Of a stretch of 64,000 nucleotides of DNA, positions 25,597-33,502 are shown in pieces. Position 1 is the first letter of the stretch, and the number at the start of each line of letters is the position of its first letter. The translations under genes were made by a program, and so were the position numbers. The stretch is taken from NCBI RefSeq assembly GCF_003732425.1, contig NZ_MOBX01000016.1, positions 124,001 to 188,000 of the forward strand, in the 5' to 3' direction. The stretch is from Pseudomonas fluorescens. Its GTDB lineage: Bacteria > Pseudomonadota > Gammaproteobacteria > Pseudomonadales > Pseudomonadaceae. The notes beneath the pieces are model-generated. The model had not been told where the DNA came from. It worked only from the letters and a program-made list of their open reading frames with translations, and searched no databases.

Positions 25597-25998
25597 ATGA
25601 AATCGATCTTCCTGGCTTTGGCTTTGATTGCGACCGGCGTACACGCCGCCGAAGAGTCCGACAACAACCCGTGCGACGCGGTGGAAAACGACGTCCAGAC
25701 CCTGGAATGCTCGACCTACAGCCGCACCACCGCCGAAGACCTGCTCAAGGACAACTACGCCAGCCTCAACGAGCGCATGCAGACGGCGTACGGCAAGATC
25801 CCGACGCAACTGGCCGATATCACCGCCAAACTCAAAACCGCCCAGCAGCAGTGGCTGAAGACCCGGGATGCGGACTGCGCGGTAGAAGCGTTCCCGGCGA
25901 CGGCGGGGAGCAAGGCCTTTACGATTGCGCAGAATGACTGCGTGGCGCGGATGAGTGATGAACGGTCGGAGTTTTTGGAGTCGATTGGGCAGGAATAG
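25597..25998 (+). CDS. Secreted LprI-like (DUF1311) protein
   Basis: 133-residue protein with a Sec signal peptide (MKSIFLALALIATGVHA, cleavage probably before AEE). The mature part resembles the lysozyme-inhibitor LprI/DUF1311 family, with NPCDAVENDVQTLECS near the N-terminus. The helical repeat LLKDNYASLNERMQTAYGKIP and then QQWLKTRDADCAVEA form the typical core. Four conserved-looking Cys could make two disulfides in the periplasm. ATG 25597 was chosen for the signal peptide; the SD is weak. Single gene, divergent from the dgc operon. Lysozyme inhibition itself is not shown by sequence. Confidence 0.8.
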   Translation: MKSIFLALALIATGVHAAEESDNNPCDAVENDVQTLECSTYSRTTAEDLLKDNYASLNERMQTAYGKIPTQLADITAKLKTAQQQWLKTRDADCAVEAFPATAGSKAFTIAQNDCVARMSDERSEFLESIGQE

Positions 25999-26089
25999 TC
26001 CTCAAAATTTGAAGGAAAATTGGAACTGCTTTTTGCATTTGCCTCGTGAATCTCTTCTTCTTACGGCACATGCCGACTTCGCCTACACC

Positions 26090-26130
26090 TATTGCGTGAA
26101 AGCTCCGATCTACGGGCCTTTCACGCAATA
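26090..26130. repeat. Perfect 13-bp inverted repeat
   Basis: TATTGCGTGAAAG (26090-26102) and CTTTCACGCAATA (26118-26130) enclose 15 bases. There is no T-run on either side. It may be a hairpin at the 3' end of the LprI-like gene or the trace of a small element; it lies just before the toxin-antitoxin operator. Confidence 0.7.
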
Positions 26131-26163
26131 TGCTGACAACAGTTCTTGATTGGTCGCTTTGAA

Positions 26164-26205
26164 AATATAAGTAAAGATTCGCGAATCTTATAAAAGACTT
26201 ATATT
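26164..26205. promoter_or_regulatory. Nested palindromes, likely toxin-antitoxin operator
   Basis: Perfect 16-bp palindrome AAGATTCGCGAATCTT (26174-26189) lies inside a wider inverted repeat AATATAAGT (26164-26172) / ACTTATATT (26197-26205). The toxin ATG is six bases further on. The AT-rich sequence would hold the promoter, so binding by the antitoxin HTH would repress it. Function is inferred from position. Confidence 0.65.
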
Positions 26206-26210
26206 CTTCC

Positions 26211-26465
26211 ATGAACAGCATCCACTGGACACGAAAGGCCGTTAAGCAACTCTTGAAATTGCATTCTGTGCATCAGGTAAAGGTTCGGGATGCTGTTACG
26301 GCGCTTGCCGACATGCCTGATGTGGGCAATGTCAAAGCACTGATTGGCCATGACTACTCCTACCGCCTGCGTGTCGGCAATTATCGAGTGATGTTCGACT
26401 GGGACGGAGCAATCAAAGTGGTCAGTATTCAAGAGGTCAAAAAACGCGATGAACGCACCTACTGA
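26211..26465 (+). CDS. RelE/ParE-family toxin
   Basis: 84-residue basic protein of the type II toxin RelE superfamily, probably a ribosome-dependent mRNA nuclease. It begins MNSIHWTRKAVKQLLKLHS and has the late motif YSYRLRVGNYRVMFDWDG followed by VVSIQEVKKRDERTY. This is the typical RelE/HigB C-terminal strand pair, with Arg in YRLRVGNYR and a C-terminal Tyr. Toxin precedes antitoxin, with a 17-base overlap, an order seen in HigBA-type modules. No clear SD is seen before the ATG. The AT-rich upstream region differs from the GC-rich neighbours, fitting an acquired module. Confidence 0.88.
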   Translation: MNSIHWTRKAVKQLLKLHSVHQVKVRDAVTALADMPDVGNVKALIGHDYSYRLRVGNYRVMFDWDGAIKVVSIQEVKKRDERTY

Positions 26466-26772
26466 CATCCAAATCATTAATGACGCCGAGGGCAACCCCG
26501 CCTTCGTCGTCATCCCTTACGCGCAGTACGTTGCGCAAAAAATGCAGCCCGACCTGATTCCCCATGAGGTCGTCAGTCGGATGGTCGATGGGGCAACACC
26601 GATCCGTGCCTGGCGCGAACACCTCAACCTGACTCAAGAAGAAGTCGCCAAACGCATGGGTATTTCGCAACCGGCGTTTGCCCAGCAGGAAACAGTCGCC
26701 AAGCCTCGCAAGGTTACGCGTGAGAAAATTGCGTCGGCGTTCGGCATCACCGCCAATCAGCTAGAGCTGTAA
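26449..26772 (+). CDS. XRE-family antitoxin
   Basis: 107-residue partner of the upstream toxin. The N-terminal 50 residues (VVIPYAQYVAQKM) are a Phd-like or toxin-binding segment. The C-terminal helix-turn-helix spans about residues 55-105 (HLNLTQEEVAKRMGISQPAFAQQE and REKIASAFGITANQLEL). GAGGT lies 13 bases upstream of its ATG, inside the toxin gene, so translation is coupled. It should neutralise the toxin and bind the palindromes at 26164-26205. Confident as an antitoxin by pairing. Confidence 0.88.
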   Translation: MNAPTDIQIINDAEGNPAFVVIPYAQYVAQKMQPDLIPHEVVSRMVDGATPIRAWREHLNLTQEEVAKRMGISQPAFAQQETVAKPRKVTREKIASAFGITANQLEL

Positions 26773-26801
26773 GCTGCCCTCTTCACTTCAAGGAATTCCC
26801 C

Positions 26802-27218
26802 ATGAACATCTGCGGCATCGAAATCAAAGGCAGCGAAGCGATCATCGCCGTGGCCGCTCTCGACGGTTCGGCCCTGAGCCACATTCCCCTTGCTACCAAG
26901 AAGATCGCTCTCGAAGACGATGACGACGCGGCCAACGTGAAGATGTTTGCGGCGCAGGTGGCGTCGTTTGTGCGCGAGAATTCGGTTGACCGGATTGCGA
27001 TCAAGAAGCGCAGCAAGAAGGGTGAATTTGCCGGCGGGCCGACGACGTTCAAAATTGAGGGGGTGTTTCAGTTGCTGGACGGGTGTGAGGTGACGCTGTT
27101 GTCGCCGCAGACGATCAATGCACAGGCCAAGAAGCACAATTTCGAGCTGCCGGGGACGCTGAACAAGTATCAGCATGAGGCTTATAAAGCGGCGTGCTCG
27201 GCGCTCGTGAAGAAGTAA
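26802..27218 (+). CDS. DUF3010-family protein
   Basis: 138-residue cytoplasmic protein of the DUF3010 family, function not known. It begins MNICGIEIKGSEAIIAV, an actin- or RNase H-like first strand motif. It later has DRIAIKKRSKKGEFAGGPTTFKIEG and LLSPQTINAQAKKHNFE, consistent with a RuvC/RNase H-like fold that may not be catalytic. SD AAGGA with good spacing before ATG 26802. It is 29 bases after the antitoxin gene and could be read from the same promoter, but DUF3010 genes are commonly chromosomal singletons in Pseudomonas. Confidence 0.8.
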   Translation: MNICGIEIKGSEAIIAVAALDGSALSHIPLATKKIALEDDDDAANVKMFAAQVASFVRENSVDRIAIKKRSKKGEFAGGPTTFKIEGVFQLLDGCEVTLLSPQTINAQAKKHNFELPGTLNKYQHEAYKAACSALVKK

Positions 27219-27246
27219 GCGTTTTTTCAGACAATGAAGATCCAAA

Positions 27247-27335
27247 TGTGGGAGCGAGCCTGCTCGCAAAAGCGGTGGATCAGTCAATCCTGTATTGACT
27301 GACACGCCGTCTTCGCGAGCAGGCTCGCTCCCACA
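27247..27335. repeat. REP doublet, family B
   Basis: Inverted TGTGGGAGCGAGCCTGCTCG pair between convergent DUF3010 and cdhR genes, placed where a bidirectional transcript end is expected. Confidence 0.9.
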
Positions 27336-27355
27336 TTGGTTTTGGGTACATCCAT

Positions 27356-28300
27356 TCAGGCTTGGGCGGTACGGCGGTCTTCGCGGGGACAGCGGGCGAA
27401 TTTTGCGCGGTAGCTGCGGGTGAAGTACGACGGTGATTCGAAACCGCAGGCGATGCTGACTTCAAGCACGCTCATGTCGGTCTGGCGCAGTAGCTGCCGG
27501 GCCTTTTCCAGGCGCAGGCGCAGGTAGAAGTTGCTCGGTGTGTCATTCAGATGCAGCCGAAACAAACGCTCAAGCTGCCGCCGCGTCACTTTGATCGATT
27601 CCGCCAGTTGCAGTGTGGTCAGCGGTGGTTCGCTGTGCTGTTCCATCTCGCCAATCACCTGAACCAGCTTCTTGTTGTTGATCCCGTAACGCGTGGCGAC
27701 TTCCATGCGCTGGTGATCTTTGCGCGGACGAATGCGCCCCAGTACAAATTGCTCGCTGACCTGAATCGCCAGTTGCGGGCCGTGGGCCTGGGCGATCAGA
27801 TCGAGCATTAAATCGATGGACGCCGTACCGCCCGCCGAGGTGATGCGTCGACGGTCGATCTCGAACAGCTCCTGGGTCACGCTGAGCTGTGGATAAGATT
27901 CCTTGAAGGCGTCGATGGCTTCCCAGTGCAAGGTCAGGCGATGGCCGTCGAGCAGGCCTGCTTCAGCGAGAACGAAGCTGCCGGTGTCGATGGCGCCGAG
28001 GGTCACGCCTTCGTTATCCAGCCGCCGCAACCAGTGTTCAAGGGTTGGCGTGGCGAACTTCAGCGGCTCGAACCCGGCCACCACCAACAACGTCGCGCCT
28101 TTCTTCAGCGGTTCCAGCGCCGCGTCGGCGTTGACCGACATGCCATTGCTCGCCAGCACCGCTCCGCCATCGGCACTGAGCACATGCCAGCGGTACAACT
28201 CACCACGAAAGCGGTTGGCCACGCGCAACGGTTCGATCGCAGAAATAAAGCCGATGGCGGAGAACCCCGGCATCAGCAAGAAGTAGAAATCCTGGGACAT
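27356..28300 (-). CDS. cdhR: Carnitine-responsive GlxA/AraC-type regulator
   Basis: 314-residue transcriptional regulator. An N-terminal DJ-1/PfpI-like domain (about 1-190, LLMPGFSAIGFISAIEPLRVANR) is followed by an AraC helix-turn-helix pair (about 210-305, TTLQLAESIKVTRRQLERLFRLHL and LEVSIACGFESPSYFTRSYRAKF). In P. aeruginosa CdhR activates the carnitine genes. Here it is divergent from caiX with a 192-base gap carrying a 21-base-spaced direct repeat, which supports the name. It is a paralogue of GbdR encoded at 34103-35206. ATG 28300 gives the normal length. Confidence 0.9.
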   Translation of the reverse strand: MSQDFYFLLMPGFSAIGFISAIEPLRVANRFRGELYRWHVLSADGGAVLASNGMSVNADAALEPLKKGATLLVVAGFEPLKFATPTLEHWLRRLDNEGVTLGAIDTGSFVLAEAGLLDGHRLTLHWEAIDAFKESYPQLSVTQELFEIDRRRITSAGGTASIDLMLDLIAQAHGPQLAIQVSEQFVLGRIRPRKDHQRMEVATRYGINNKKLVQVIGEMEQHSEPPLTTLQLAESIKVTRRQLERLFRLHLNDTPSNFYLRLRLEKARQLLRQTDMSVLEVSIACGFESPSYFTRSYRAKFARCPREDRRTAQA

Positions 28301-28369
28301 GTGCGCACTCGGTTAGCGGGTAGCGTGGGATGTTGATACGCCGATTGTCGTCAGCGTTCAAGCGCACAG

Positions 28370-28403
28370 GTCGCTACAGTGCAATTGCCAGTCGCCGCAG
28401 TGC
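28370..28403 (+). promoter_or_regulatory. Candidate CdhR operator
   Basis: GTCGCTACAGTGC (28370-28382) and GTCGCCGCAGTGC (28391-28403) are 13-base direct repeats with 11 identities, exactly 21 bases apart, 90 bases before caiX. This is the layout of an AraC-family activator site, between cdhR and its likely target operon. The regulator is inferred. Confidence 0.6.
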
Positions 28404-28492
28404 GCTTTTACGGGGGCATAGCTGCGTAACTTGGCATCACCGGCGCATCAGACGCCGGAAACCACAATAAACGACCTGCCGAGGAACCCGAC

Positions 28493-29437
28493 ATGAAACG
28501 ACTGATCAGCAGCTGTGTTCTTGCACTCAGCGGTACCGCTTTCTTGAGCGCCAGCGTCGTGGCGGCCGAACCCGCCTCGTGCCAGAACGTGCGCATGGGC
28601 GTGGTCAACTGGACCGACGTGATCGCTACCAGTGCCATGACCCAGGTCCTGCTCGACGGCCTCGGCTACAACACCAAACAAACCAGCGCCTCCCAGCAAA
28701 TCATCTTCGCCGGGATCCGCGATCAGCGGCTGGACCTGTTCCTCGGCTACTGGAACCCGTTGATGACCCAGACCATCACGCCGTTCGTTGACGCCAATCA
28801 GGTCAAAGTCCTTGAGGCGCCAAGCCTGAAAGACGCCCGCGCCACCCTCGCCGTGCCGACTTATCTGGCCGACAAGGGCCTGAAAACCTTCTCCGACATC
28901 GCCAAGTTCGAAAAAGAACTGGGCGGCAAGATCTACGGCATCGAGCCAGGTTCGGGCGCCAATACGCAGATCAAGGCAATGATCGCCAAGAACCAGTTCG
29001 GCCTCGGTAAATTCCAGCTGGTTGAATCCAGCGAAGCCGGGATGCTCGCCGCCGTTGACCGCGCCGTGCGCCGCAAAGAGGCCGTGGTGTTCTTCGGCTG
29101 GGCGCCGCACCCGATGAACGTCAACGTACAGATGACGTATCTGACCGGCAGCGACGACGCCCTCGGCCCGAACGAAGGCATGGCCACCGTGTGGACCGTC
29201 ACTGCGCCGAAGTACGCCGAGCAGTGCCCGAACATCGGTCGCCTGCTGACCAACCTGACGTTCACCGCCGAAGACGAGAGCCGGATGATGCAACCGCTGC
29301 TCGACCACAAGGACGCTTTCGAATCGGCCAGGCAATGGCTCAAGGATCACCCCGAAGACAAGCAGCGCTGGCTCGAAGGTGTGACCACGTTCGATGGCAA
29401 ACCGGCCGCTGAAAACCTCCAGCTGACCAGTAAATAA
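28493..29437 (+). CDS. caiX: Carnitine-binding periplasmic protein
   Basis: Solute-binding protein of 314 residues for the quaternary-amine ABC transporter; CaiX delivers carnitine to the shared CbcWV permease in P. aeruginosa. Signal peptide MKRLISSCVLALSGTAFLSASVVAAE. OpuAC-type choline/betaine/carnitine-binding fold: VNWTDVIATSAMTQVLLDGLGY, LGYWNPLMTQTI and VFFGWAPHPMNVNVQMTYLTG supply aromatic-cage Trp and Tyr. SD GAGGA before ATG 28493. It heads the caiX-cdhC-cdhA-cdhB series; no permease genes are adjacent, in line with sharing cbcWV. Close relative of CbcX at 37570-38514. Confidence 0.92.
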   Translation: MKRLISSCVLALSGTAFLSASVVAAEPASCQNVRMGVVNWTDVIATSAMTQVLLDGLGYNTKQTSASQQIIFAGIRDQRLDLFLGYWNPLMTQTITPFVDANQVKVLEAPSLKDARATLAVPTYLADKGLKTFSDIAKFEKELGGKIYGIEPGSGANTQIKAMIAKNQFGLGKFQLVESSEAGMLAAVDRAVRRKEAVVFFGWAPHPMNVNVQMTYLTGSDDALGPNEGMATVWTVTAPKYAEQCPNIGRLLTNLTFTAEDESRMMQPLLDHKDAFESARQWLKDHPEDKQRWLEGVTTFDGKPAAENLQLTSK

Positions 29438-29452
29438 CCCCGACTGAAAGCC

Positions 29453-29509
29453 CCTCTCCCAGATGGGAGAGGCGCCTGAACCACGCTTCGCAGCCCCGAA
29501 AGGGCTGCG
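29453..29509 (+). other. Two hairpins after caiX
   Basis: CCTCTCCC/GGGAGAGG (29453-29472, four-base loop) and CGCAGCCC/GGGCTGCG (29489-29509, loop CGAAA) lie between caiX and cdhC. Neither is followed by a T-run. This is typical of stem-loops that keep the binding-protein message more abundant than the distal genes. Confidence 0.55.
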
Positions 29510-29542
29510 GACAGACCCATCACGCCTGAAGGAAACCGCACC

Positions 29543-30430
29543 ATGAACCACGACGTCATCATCACCTGCGCACTCACCGGTGCTGGCGACACGACCGCCA
29601 AAAGCCCGCACGTGCCGGTCACCCCGAAACAGATCGCCGCTGCCGCCGTAGAAGCGGCCAAGGCCGGCGCCACCGTGGTGCACTGCCATGTGCGCGATCC
29701 ACAGACCGGCAAGTTCAGCCGTGACGTGGCGCTGTACCGCGAAGTGATGGAGCGCATCCGCGAGGCCGACGTCGACATCATCGTCAACCTCACTGCCGGC
29801 ATGGGCGGCGATCTGGAGATCGGCGCTGGCGAGAACCCGATGGAGTTTGGCCCGAACACCGATCTGGTCGGCCCGCTGACCCGTCTCGCCCACGTTGAAG
29901 AGTTGCTGCCGGAAATCTGCACCCTCGATTGCGGCACGCTGAACTTCGGCGACGGCGACACCATTTACGTTTCGACGCCTGCGCAACTGCGTGCCGGCGC
30001 CAAGCGCATCACCGAGCTGGGGGTGAAGGCCGAGTTGGAGATTTTCGACACCGGTCACCTGTGGTTCGCCAAGCAGATGATCAAGGAAGGCCTGCTCGAC
30101 AACCCGCTGTTCCAGCTGTGCCTGGGCATCCCGTGGGGCGCCCCGGCGGACACCACAACCATGAAAGCCATGGTCGATAACCTGCCGGCCGACGCGGTGT
30201 GGGCCGGGTTCGGCATTGGCCGCATGCAGATGCCGATGGCCGCGCAAGCGGTGCTGCTCGGCGGCAACGTGCGGGTCGGTCTGGAAGACAACCTGTGGCT
30301 GGACAAAGGCGTGCTGGCGACCAACGGCCAACTGGTCGAACGCGCCAGCGAGATCCTCAGCCGCCTCGGCGCCCGGGTGCTGACCCCGGCGGAAGGTCGC
30401 AAGAAAATGGGCCTGACCCAGCGCGGTTAA
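29543..30430 (+). CDS. cdhC: 3-dehydrocarnitine cleavage enzyme (BKACE family)
   Basis: 295-residue zinc-dependent beta-keto acid cleavage enzyme (former DUF849). CdhC converts 3-dehydrocarnitine and acetyl-CoA to betainyl-CoA and acetoacetate. Family features: VIITCALTGAGDTTAKSPHVPVTP at the start, zinc-binding VHCHVRDPQTGK near 48-59, and ELEIFDTGHLWFAKQM and CLGIPWGAPADTTTM further on. Start ATG 29543 with AAGGA upstream. It is placed after caiX and before cdhA, as in the known carnitine cluster, which supports assigning substrate within this broad family. Confidence 0.9.
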   Translation: MNHDVIITCALTGAGDTTAKSPHVPVTPKQIAAAAVEAAKAGATVVHCHVRDPQTGKFSRDVALYREVMERIREADVDIIVNLTAGMGGDLEIGAGENPMEFGPNTDLVGPLTRLAHVEELLPEICTLDCGTLNFGDGDTIYVSTPAQLRAGAKRITELGVKAELEIFDTGHLWFAKQMIKEGLLDNPLFQLCLGIPWGAPADTTTMKAMVDNLPADAVWAGFGIGRMQMPMAAQAVLLGGNVRVGLEDNLWLDKGVLATNGQLVERASEILSRLGARVLTPAEGRKKMGLTQRG

Positions 30431-30476
30431 CCCTCAGCTCAAAAAATGGGGCTCTGACTGCCCCCCAAATTTCACC

Positions 30477-30561
30477 TGTAGGAGCTGCCGAAGGCTGCGA
30501 TCTTTTGATTTTGTTTTTCAAGATCAAGATCAAAAGATCGCAGCCTTCGGCAGCTCCTACA
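30477..30561. repeat. REP doublet, family C
   Basis: TGTAGGAGCTGCCGAAGGCT and GCGATCTTTTGATT with the inverse copy, in the gap between cdhC and cdhA. It interrupts the operon without separating it by more than about 160 bases. Confidence 0.9.
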
Positions 30562-30588
30562 GGGATTACCTTCCACGGGAAAATTCCT

Positions 30589-31554
30589 ATGAGCTTTATC
30601 ACCGAAATCAAAACCTTCGCCGCGCTGGGCAGCGGTGTCATCGGCAGCGGTTGGGTAGCTCGCGCCCTCGCCCATGGCCTGGATGTGATCGCCTGGGACC
30701 CAGCACCCGGCGCCGAAGCGGCGCTGCGTAAACGCGTAGCCAATGCCTGGGGCGCACTGGAGAAAAACGGTCTGGCGCCGGGCGCGTCGCAGGATCGTCT
30801 GCGCTTTGTTGCGACCATCGAAGAATGCGTGCGCGACGCCGACTTCATTCAGGAAAGCGCCCCGGAACGTCTCGAGTTGAAGCTCGATCTACACAGCAAA
30901 ATCAGCGCAGCGGCCAAGCCTAATGCGTTGATCGGTTCGAGTACCTCGGGCCTGTTGCCGAGCGAGTTCTACGAGAGCTCAACGCACCCTGAACGCTGCG
31001 TGGTCGGCCACCCGTTCAACCCGGTTTATCTGCTGCCGCTGGTCGAAGTCGTGGGTGGCAAGAACACCGCACCCGAGGCCGTTCAGGCCGCGATGAAAGT
31101 CTACGAATCCCTCGGCATGCGTCCGCTGCATGTGCGCAAGGAAGTGCCCGGTTTCATCGCCGACCGTTTGCTCGAAGCGCTATGGCGTGAGGCGCTGCAC
31201 CTGGTCAACGATGGCGTAGCGACCACTGGCGAGATCGACGACGCGATCCGCTTTGGCGCCGGCCTGCGCTGGTCGTTCATGGGCACATTCCTGACCTACA
31301 CCCTGGCCGGTGGTGATGCCGGCATGCGTCACTTCATGTCGCAGTTCGGCCCGGCGTTGCAGTTGCCGTGGACCTATCTGCCGGCGCCAGAACTGACCGA
31401 CAAGCTGATTGACGATGTGGTCGATGGCACCAGTGATCAGCTCGGTCGGCACAGCATTTCGGCGCTGGAGCGCTATCGTGATGATTGCCTGCTGGCGGTG
31501 CTTGAGGCGGTGAAAACCACCAAAGAAAAACATGGCATGGCGTTCAGCGAGTAA
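30589..31554 (+). CDS. cdhA: L-carnitine dehydrogenase
   Basis: NAD-dependent enzyme that oxidises L-carnitine to 3-dehydrocarnitine; 321 residues, the known CdhA length. Built like 3-hydroxyacyl-CoA dehydrogenase: N-terminal Rossmann motif LGSGVIGSGWVARALAHG (about residues 13-30), then GSSTSGLLPSEF, and the conserved CVVGHPFNPVYLLPLVEVV with catalytic His and Glu. ATG 30589 sits after ACGGGA. Its neighbours cdhC and cdhB carry out the next two steps. Confidence 0.93.
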   Translation: MSFITEIKTFAALGSGVIGSGWVARALAHGLDVIAWDPAPGAEAALRKRVANAWGALEKNGLAPGASQDRLRFVATIEECVRDADFIQESAPERLELKLDLHSKISAAAKPNALIGSSTSGLLPSEFYESSTHPERCVVGHPFNPVYLLPLVEVVGGKNTAPEAVQAAMKVYESLGMRPLHVRKEVPGFIADRLLEALWREALHLVNDGVATTGEIDDAIRFGAGLRWSFMGTFLTYTLAGGDAGMRHFMSQFGPALQLPWTYLPAPELTDKLIDDVVDGTSDQLGRHSISALERYRDDCLLAVLEAVKTTKEKHGMAFSE

Positions 31555-31564
31555 TCACAAACCC

Positions 31565-31697
31565 TGTGGCGAGGGAGCTTGCTCCCGCTCGGCCGCGAAG
31601 CGGTCGTAAAACCAGCGAGTACGCCCTGACTGACACACCACGTTCAGAGGTTTCGGGACTGCTGCGCAGTCCAGCGGGAGCAAGCTCCCTCGCCACA
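31565..31697. repeat. REP doublet, family A
   Basis: Inverted TGTGGCGAGGGAGCTTGCTC pair between cdhA and cdhB. It ends 37 bases before the cdhB start, so translation signals of cdhB lie just outside it. Confidence 0.9.
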
Positions 31698-31733
31698 AAT
31701 ATGTCCACCGCCAGCGATCTGTGGAGTTCCCTG

Positions 31734-32210
31734 ATGCCTACCCTCACCACTTACCAAACCACCATCATCCCCGACTGGGTCGACTACAACGGCCATCTGC
31801 GTGACGCCTTCTACCTGCTGATTTTCAGCTACGCCACCGATGCCCTGATGGACCGCCTCGGCATGGACAGCAACAACCGCGAAGCCAGCGGCCACTCGCT
31901 GTTCACCCTCGAACTGCACCTCAATTATCTGCACGAAGTGAAGCTCGACACCGAGGTCGAAGTGCACACGCAAATCATCGGCCACGACAGCAAACGCCTG
32001 CACCTCTATCACAGCCTGCACAAGGTCGGTGGCGAGCAGGAACTGGCCGGCAACGAACAGATGCTGCTGCACGTCGACCTCGCCGGGCCGCGTTCGGCGC
32101 CGTTCAGCCCGGACACCCTGGGCCGTCTGCAAAGCATCGTCGCCGAACAGCAAGACCTGCCCGCTCCCGCTTACATCGGCCGCGTTATCGCACTGCCACC
32201 CGCCCGGTAA
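31734..32210 (+). CDS. cdhB: Betainyl-CoA thioesterase
   Basis: Hotdog-fold thioesterase of 158 residues; releases glycine betaine from betainyl-CoA made by CdhC. WVDYNGHLRDAFYLLIFSYATDALMD near the N-terminus is the 4HBT-type catalytic region (Asp/Asn and helix), followed by SLFTLELHLNYLHEVKLDTEVEVHTQI. I chose ATG 31734 because GGAG lies seven bases upstream; ATG 31701 (MSTASDLW) would add 11 residues. Third step of the carnitine-to-betaine route. Confidence 0.88.
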   Translation: MPTLTTYQTTIIPDWVDYNGHLRDAFYLLIFSYATDALMDRLGMDSNNREASGHSLFTLELHLNYLHEVKLDTEVEVHTQIIGHDSKRLHLYHSLHKVGGEQELAGNEQMLLHVDLAGPRSAPFSPDTLGRLQSIVAEQQDLPAPAYIGRVIALPPAR

Positions 32211-32234
32211 TCCATCGATCTACAGGAACCCGCC

Positions 32235-33398
32235 ATGCACACCGCTGCCGCTGTTGCCGACTTCCGTACTTATCCGTTGATCAGCGCGCTCGCTGGCGTG
32301 CAGACCCTGGCGGATCGCGTTGCCGTTGAATGGGCTGACGGTCGCGTCAGCCCGTTTCACCACGTCTGGTTGCGGGATAACTGCCCGTGCCCGCAGTGCG
32401 TCTACAACGTTACCCGCGAGCAGGTGCTCGAGATTGTCGATGCCGCTGAAGACCTCAAGCCTGCCGCCGCCCAAATCGACACCGACGGCTGTTTGCGCAT
32501 CGACTGGCAGGACGGCCACCTCAGCCGTTTCGATCCGGGCTGGCTGCGCGCTCATGCCTATGACGATGAATCCCGCGCCGAACGCCTGGCCGGCAAGCCC
32601 AAGCCTTATCTGTGGCGCAGCGATCTGCAATTGCCGGTGTTCGAATACGCGGCACTGATGAACGACAACGCCGCACTGCTGCAATGGCTGCTCGCCGTAC
32701 GCGACATCGGCCTGACGCAAGTGCGCGGTGTGCCCACCGAACCCGGTTCGCTGAAACTCATCGCCCAACGCATTTCCTTTATTCGCGAAAGCAACTTCGG
32801 TGTGCTGTTCAACGTGCAATCCAAAGCCGATGCCGACAGTAATGCCTACACCGCTTTCAACCTGCCGCTGCACACCGATCTGCCCACTCGCGAGCTGCAA
32901 CCGGGGCTGCAATTTCTGCATTGCCTGGTGAATGACGCTGAGGGTGGCGAGAGCATTTTTGTCGATGGCTTTGCGATTGCCGATGCGCTGCGCAGTGAAG
33001 ACCCGGCATCGTTTCAGGCGCTGTGTGAAATCCCCGTAGAGTTTCGCAACAAGGATCGCCACAGCGACTATCGCTGCCTGGCGCCGATCATTGCTTTGGA
33101 TGCTTTGGGGCGCGTGACGGAGATTCGCATGGCGAACTTTCTGCGCGGGGCGTTTGATACGTCGGTTGCGCAGATGCCACGGTTGTATCAGGCGTATCGG
33201 CGCTTTATCGCGATGACCCGCGAGCCACGGTTTCGGCTGATGCAGCGGCTTAATTCCGGTGAGCTGTGGTGCTTTGATAACCGCCGCACGTTGCACGCGC
33301 GCAATGCGTTTGATCCGGCCACCGGGGCGCGGCATTTTCAGGGCTGTTATGTCGACCGGGATGAGTTGTTGTCGCGGATTCTGGTGTTGCAGCGCTAG
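32235..33398 (+). CDS. Gamma-butyrobetaine dioxygenase
   Basis: Fe(II)/2-oxoglutarate enzyme of 387 residues that hydroxylates gamma-butyrobetaine to L-carnitine. An N-terminal zinc-type domain has C50, C52, C55 (LRDNCPCPQC). The TauD-like catalytic domain has iron ligands H213 and D215 (LPLHTDLPT) and H354 (RTLHARNAF), with an Arg just after for 2-oxoglutarate (GARHFQG). Length and layout match BBOX-type enzymes. It starts 24 bases after cdhB, so gamma-butyrobetaine can feed directly into the carnitine genes. The related trimethyllysine dioxygenase is the main alternative, less likely in this context. Confidence 0.88.
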   Translation: MHTAAAVADFRTYPLISALAGVQTLADRVAVEWADGRVSPFHHVWLRDNCPCPQCVYNVTREQVLEIVDAAEDLKPAAAQIDTDGCLRIDWQDGHLSRFDPGWLRAHAYDDESRAERLAGKPKPYLWRSDLQLPVFEYAALMNDNAALLQWLLAVRDIGLTQVRGVPTEPGSLKLIAQRISFIRESNFGVLFNVQSKADADSNAYTAFNLPLHTDLPTRELQPGLQFLHCLVNDAEGGESIFVDGFAIADALRSEDPASFQALCEIPVEFRNKDRHSDYRCLAPIIALDALGRVTEIRMANFLRGAFDTSVAQMPRLYQAYRRFIAMTREPRFRLMQRLNSGELWCFDNRRTLHARNAFDPATGARHFQGCYVDRDELLSRILVLQR

Positions 33399-33410
33399 AC
33401 CATTCAAAGC

Positions 33411-33488
33411 AAAAAGATCGCAGCCTTCGGCAGCTCCTACATTGGAATGCGTTTTCCTGTAGGAGCTGCCGAAGGCTGCGATCTTTTG
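33411..33488. repeat. REP doublet, family C
   Basis: GATCGCAGCCTTCGGCAGCT then TGTAGGAGCTGCCGAAGGCT in inverted arrangement with a short spacer, directly after the dioxygenase gene. Confidence 0.9.
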
Positions 33489-33502
33489 CCTTTCACAAAA
33501 TG

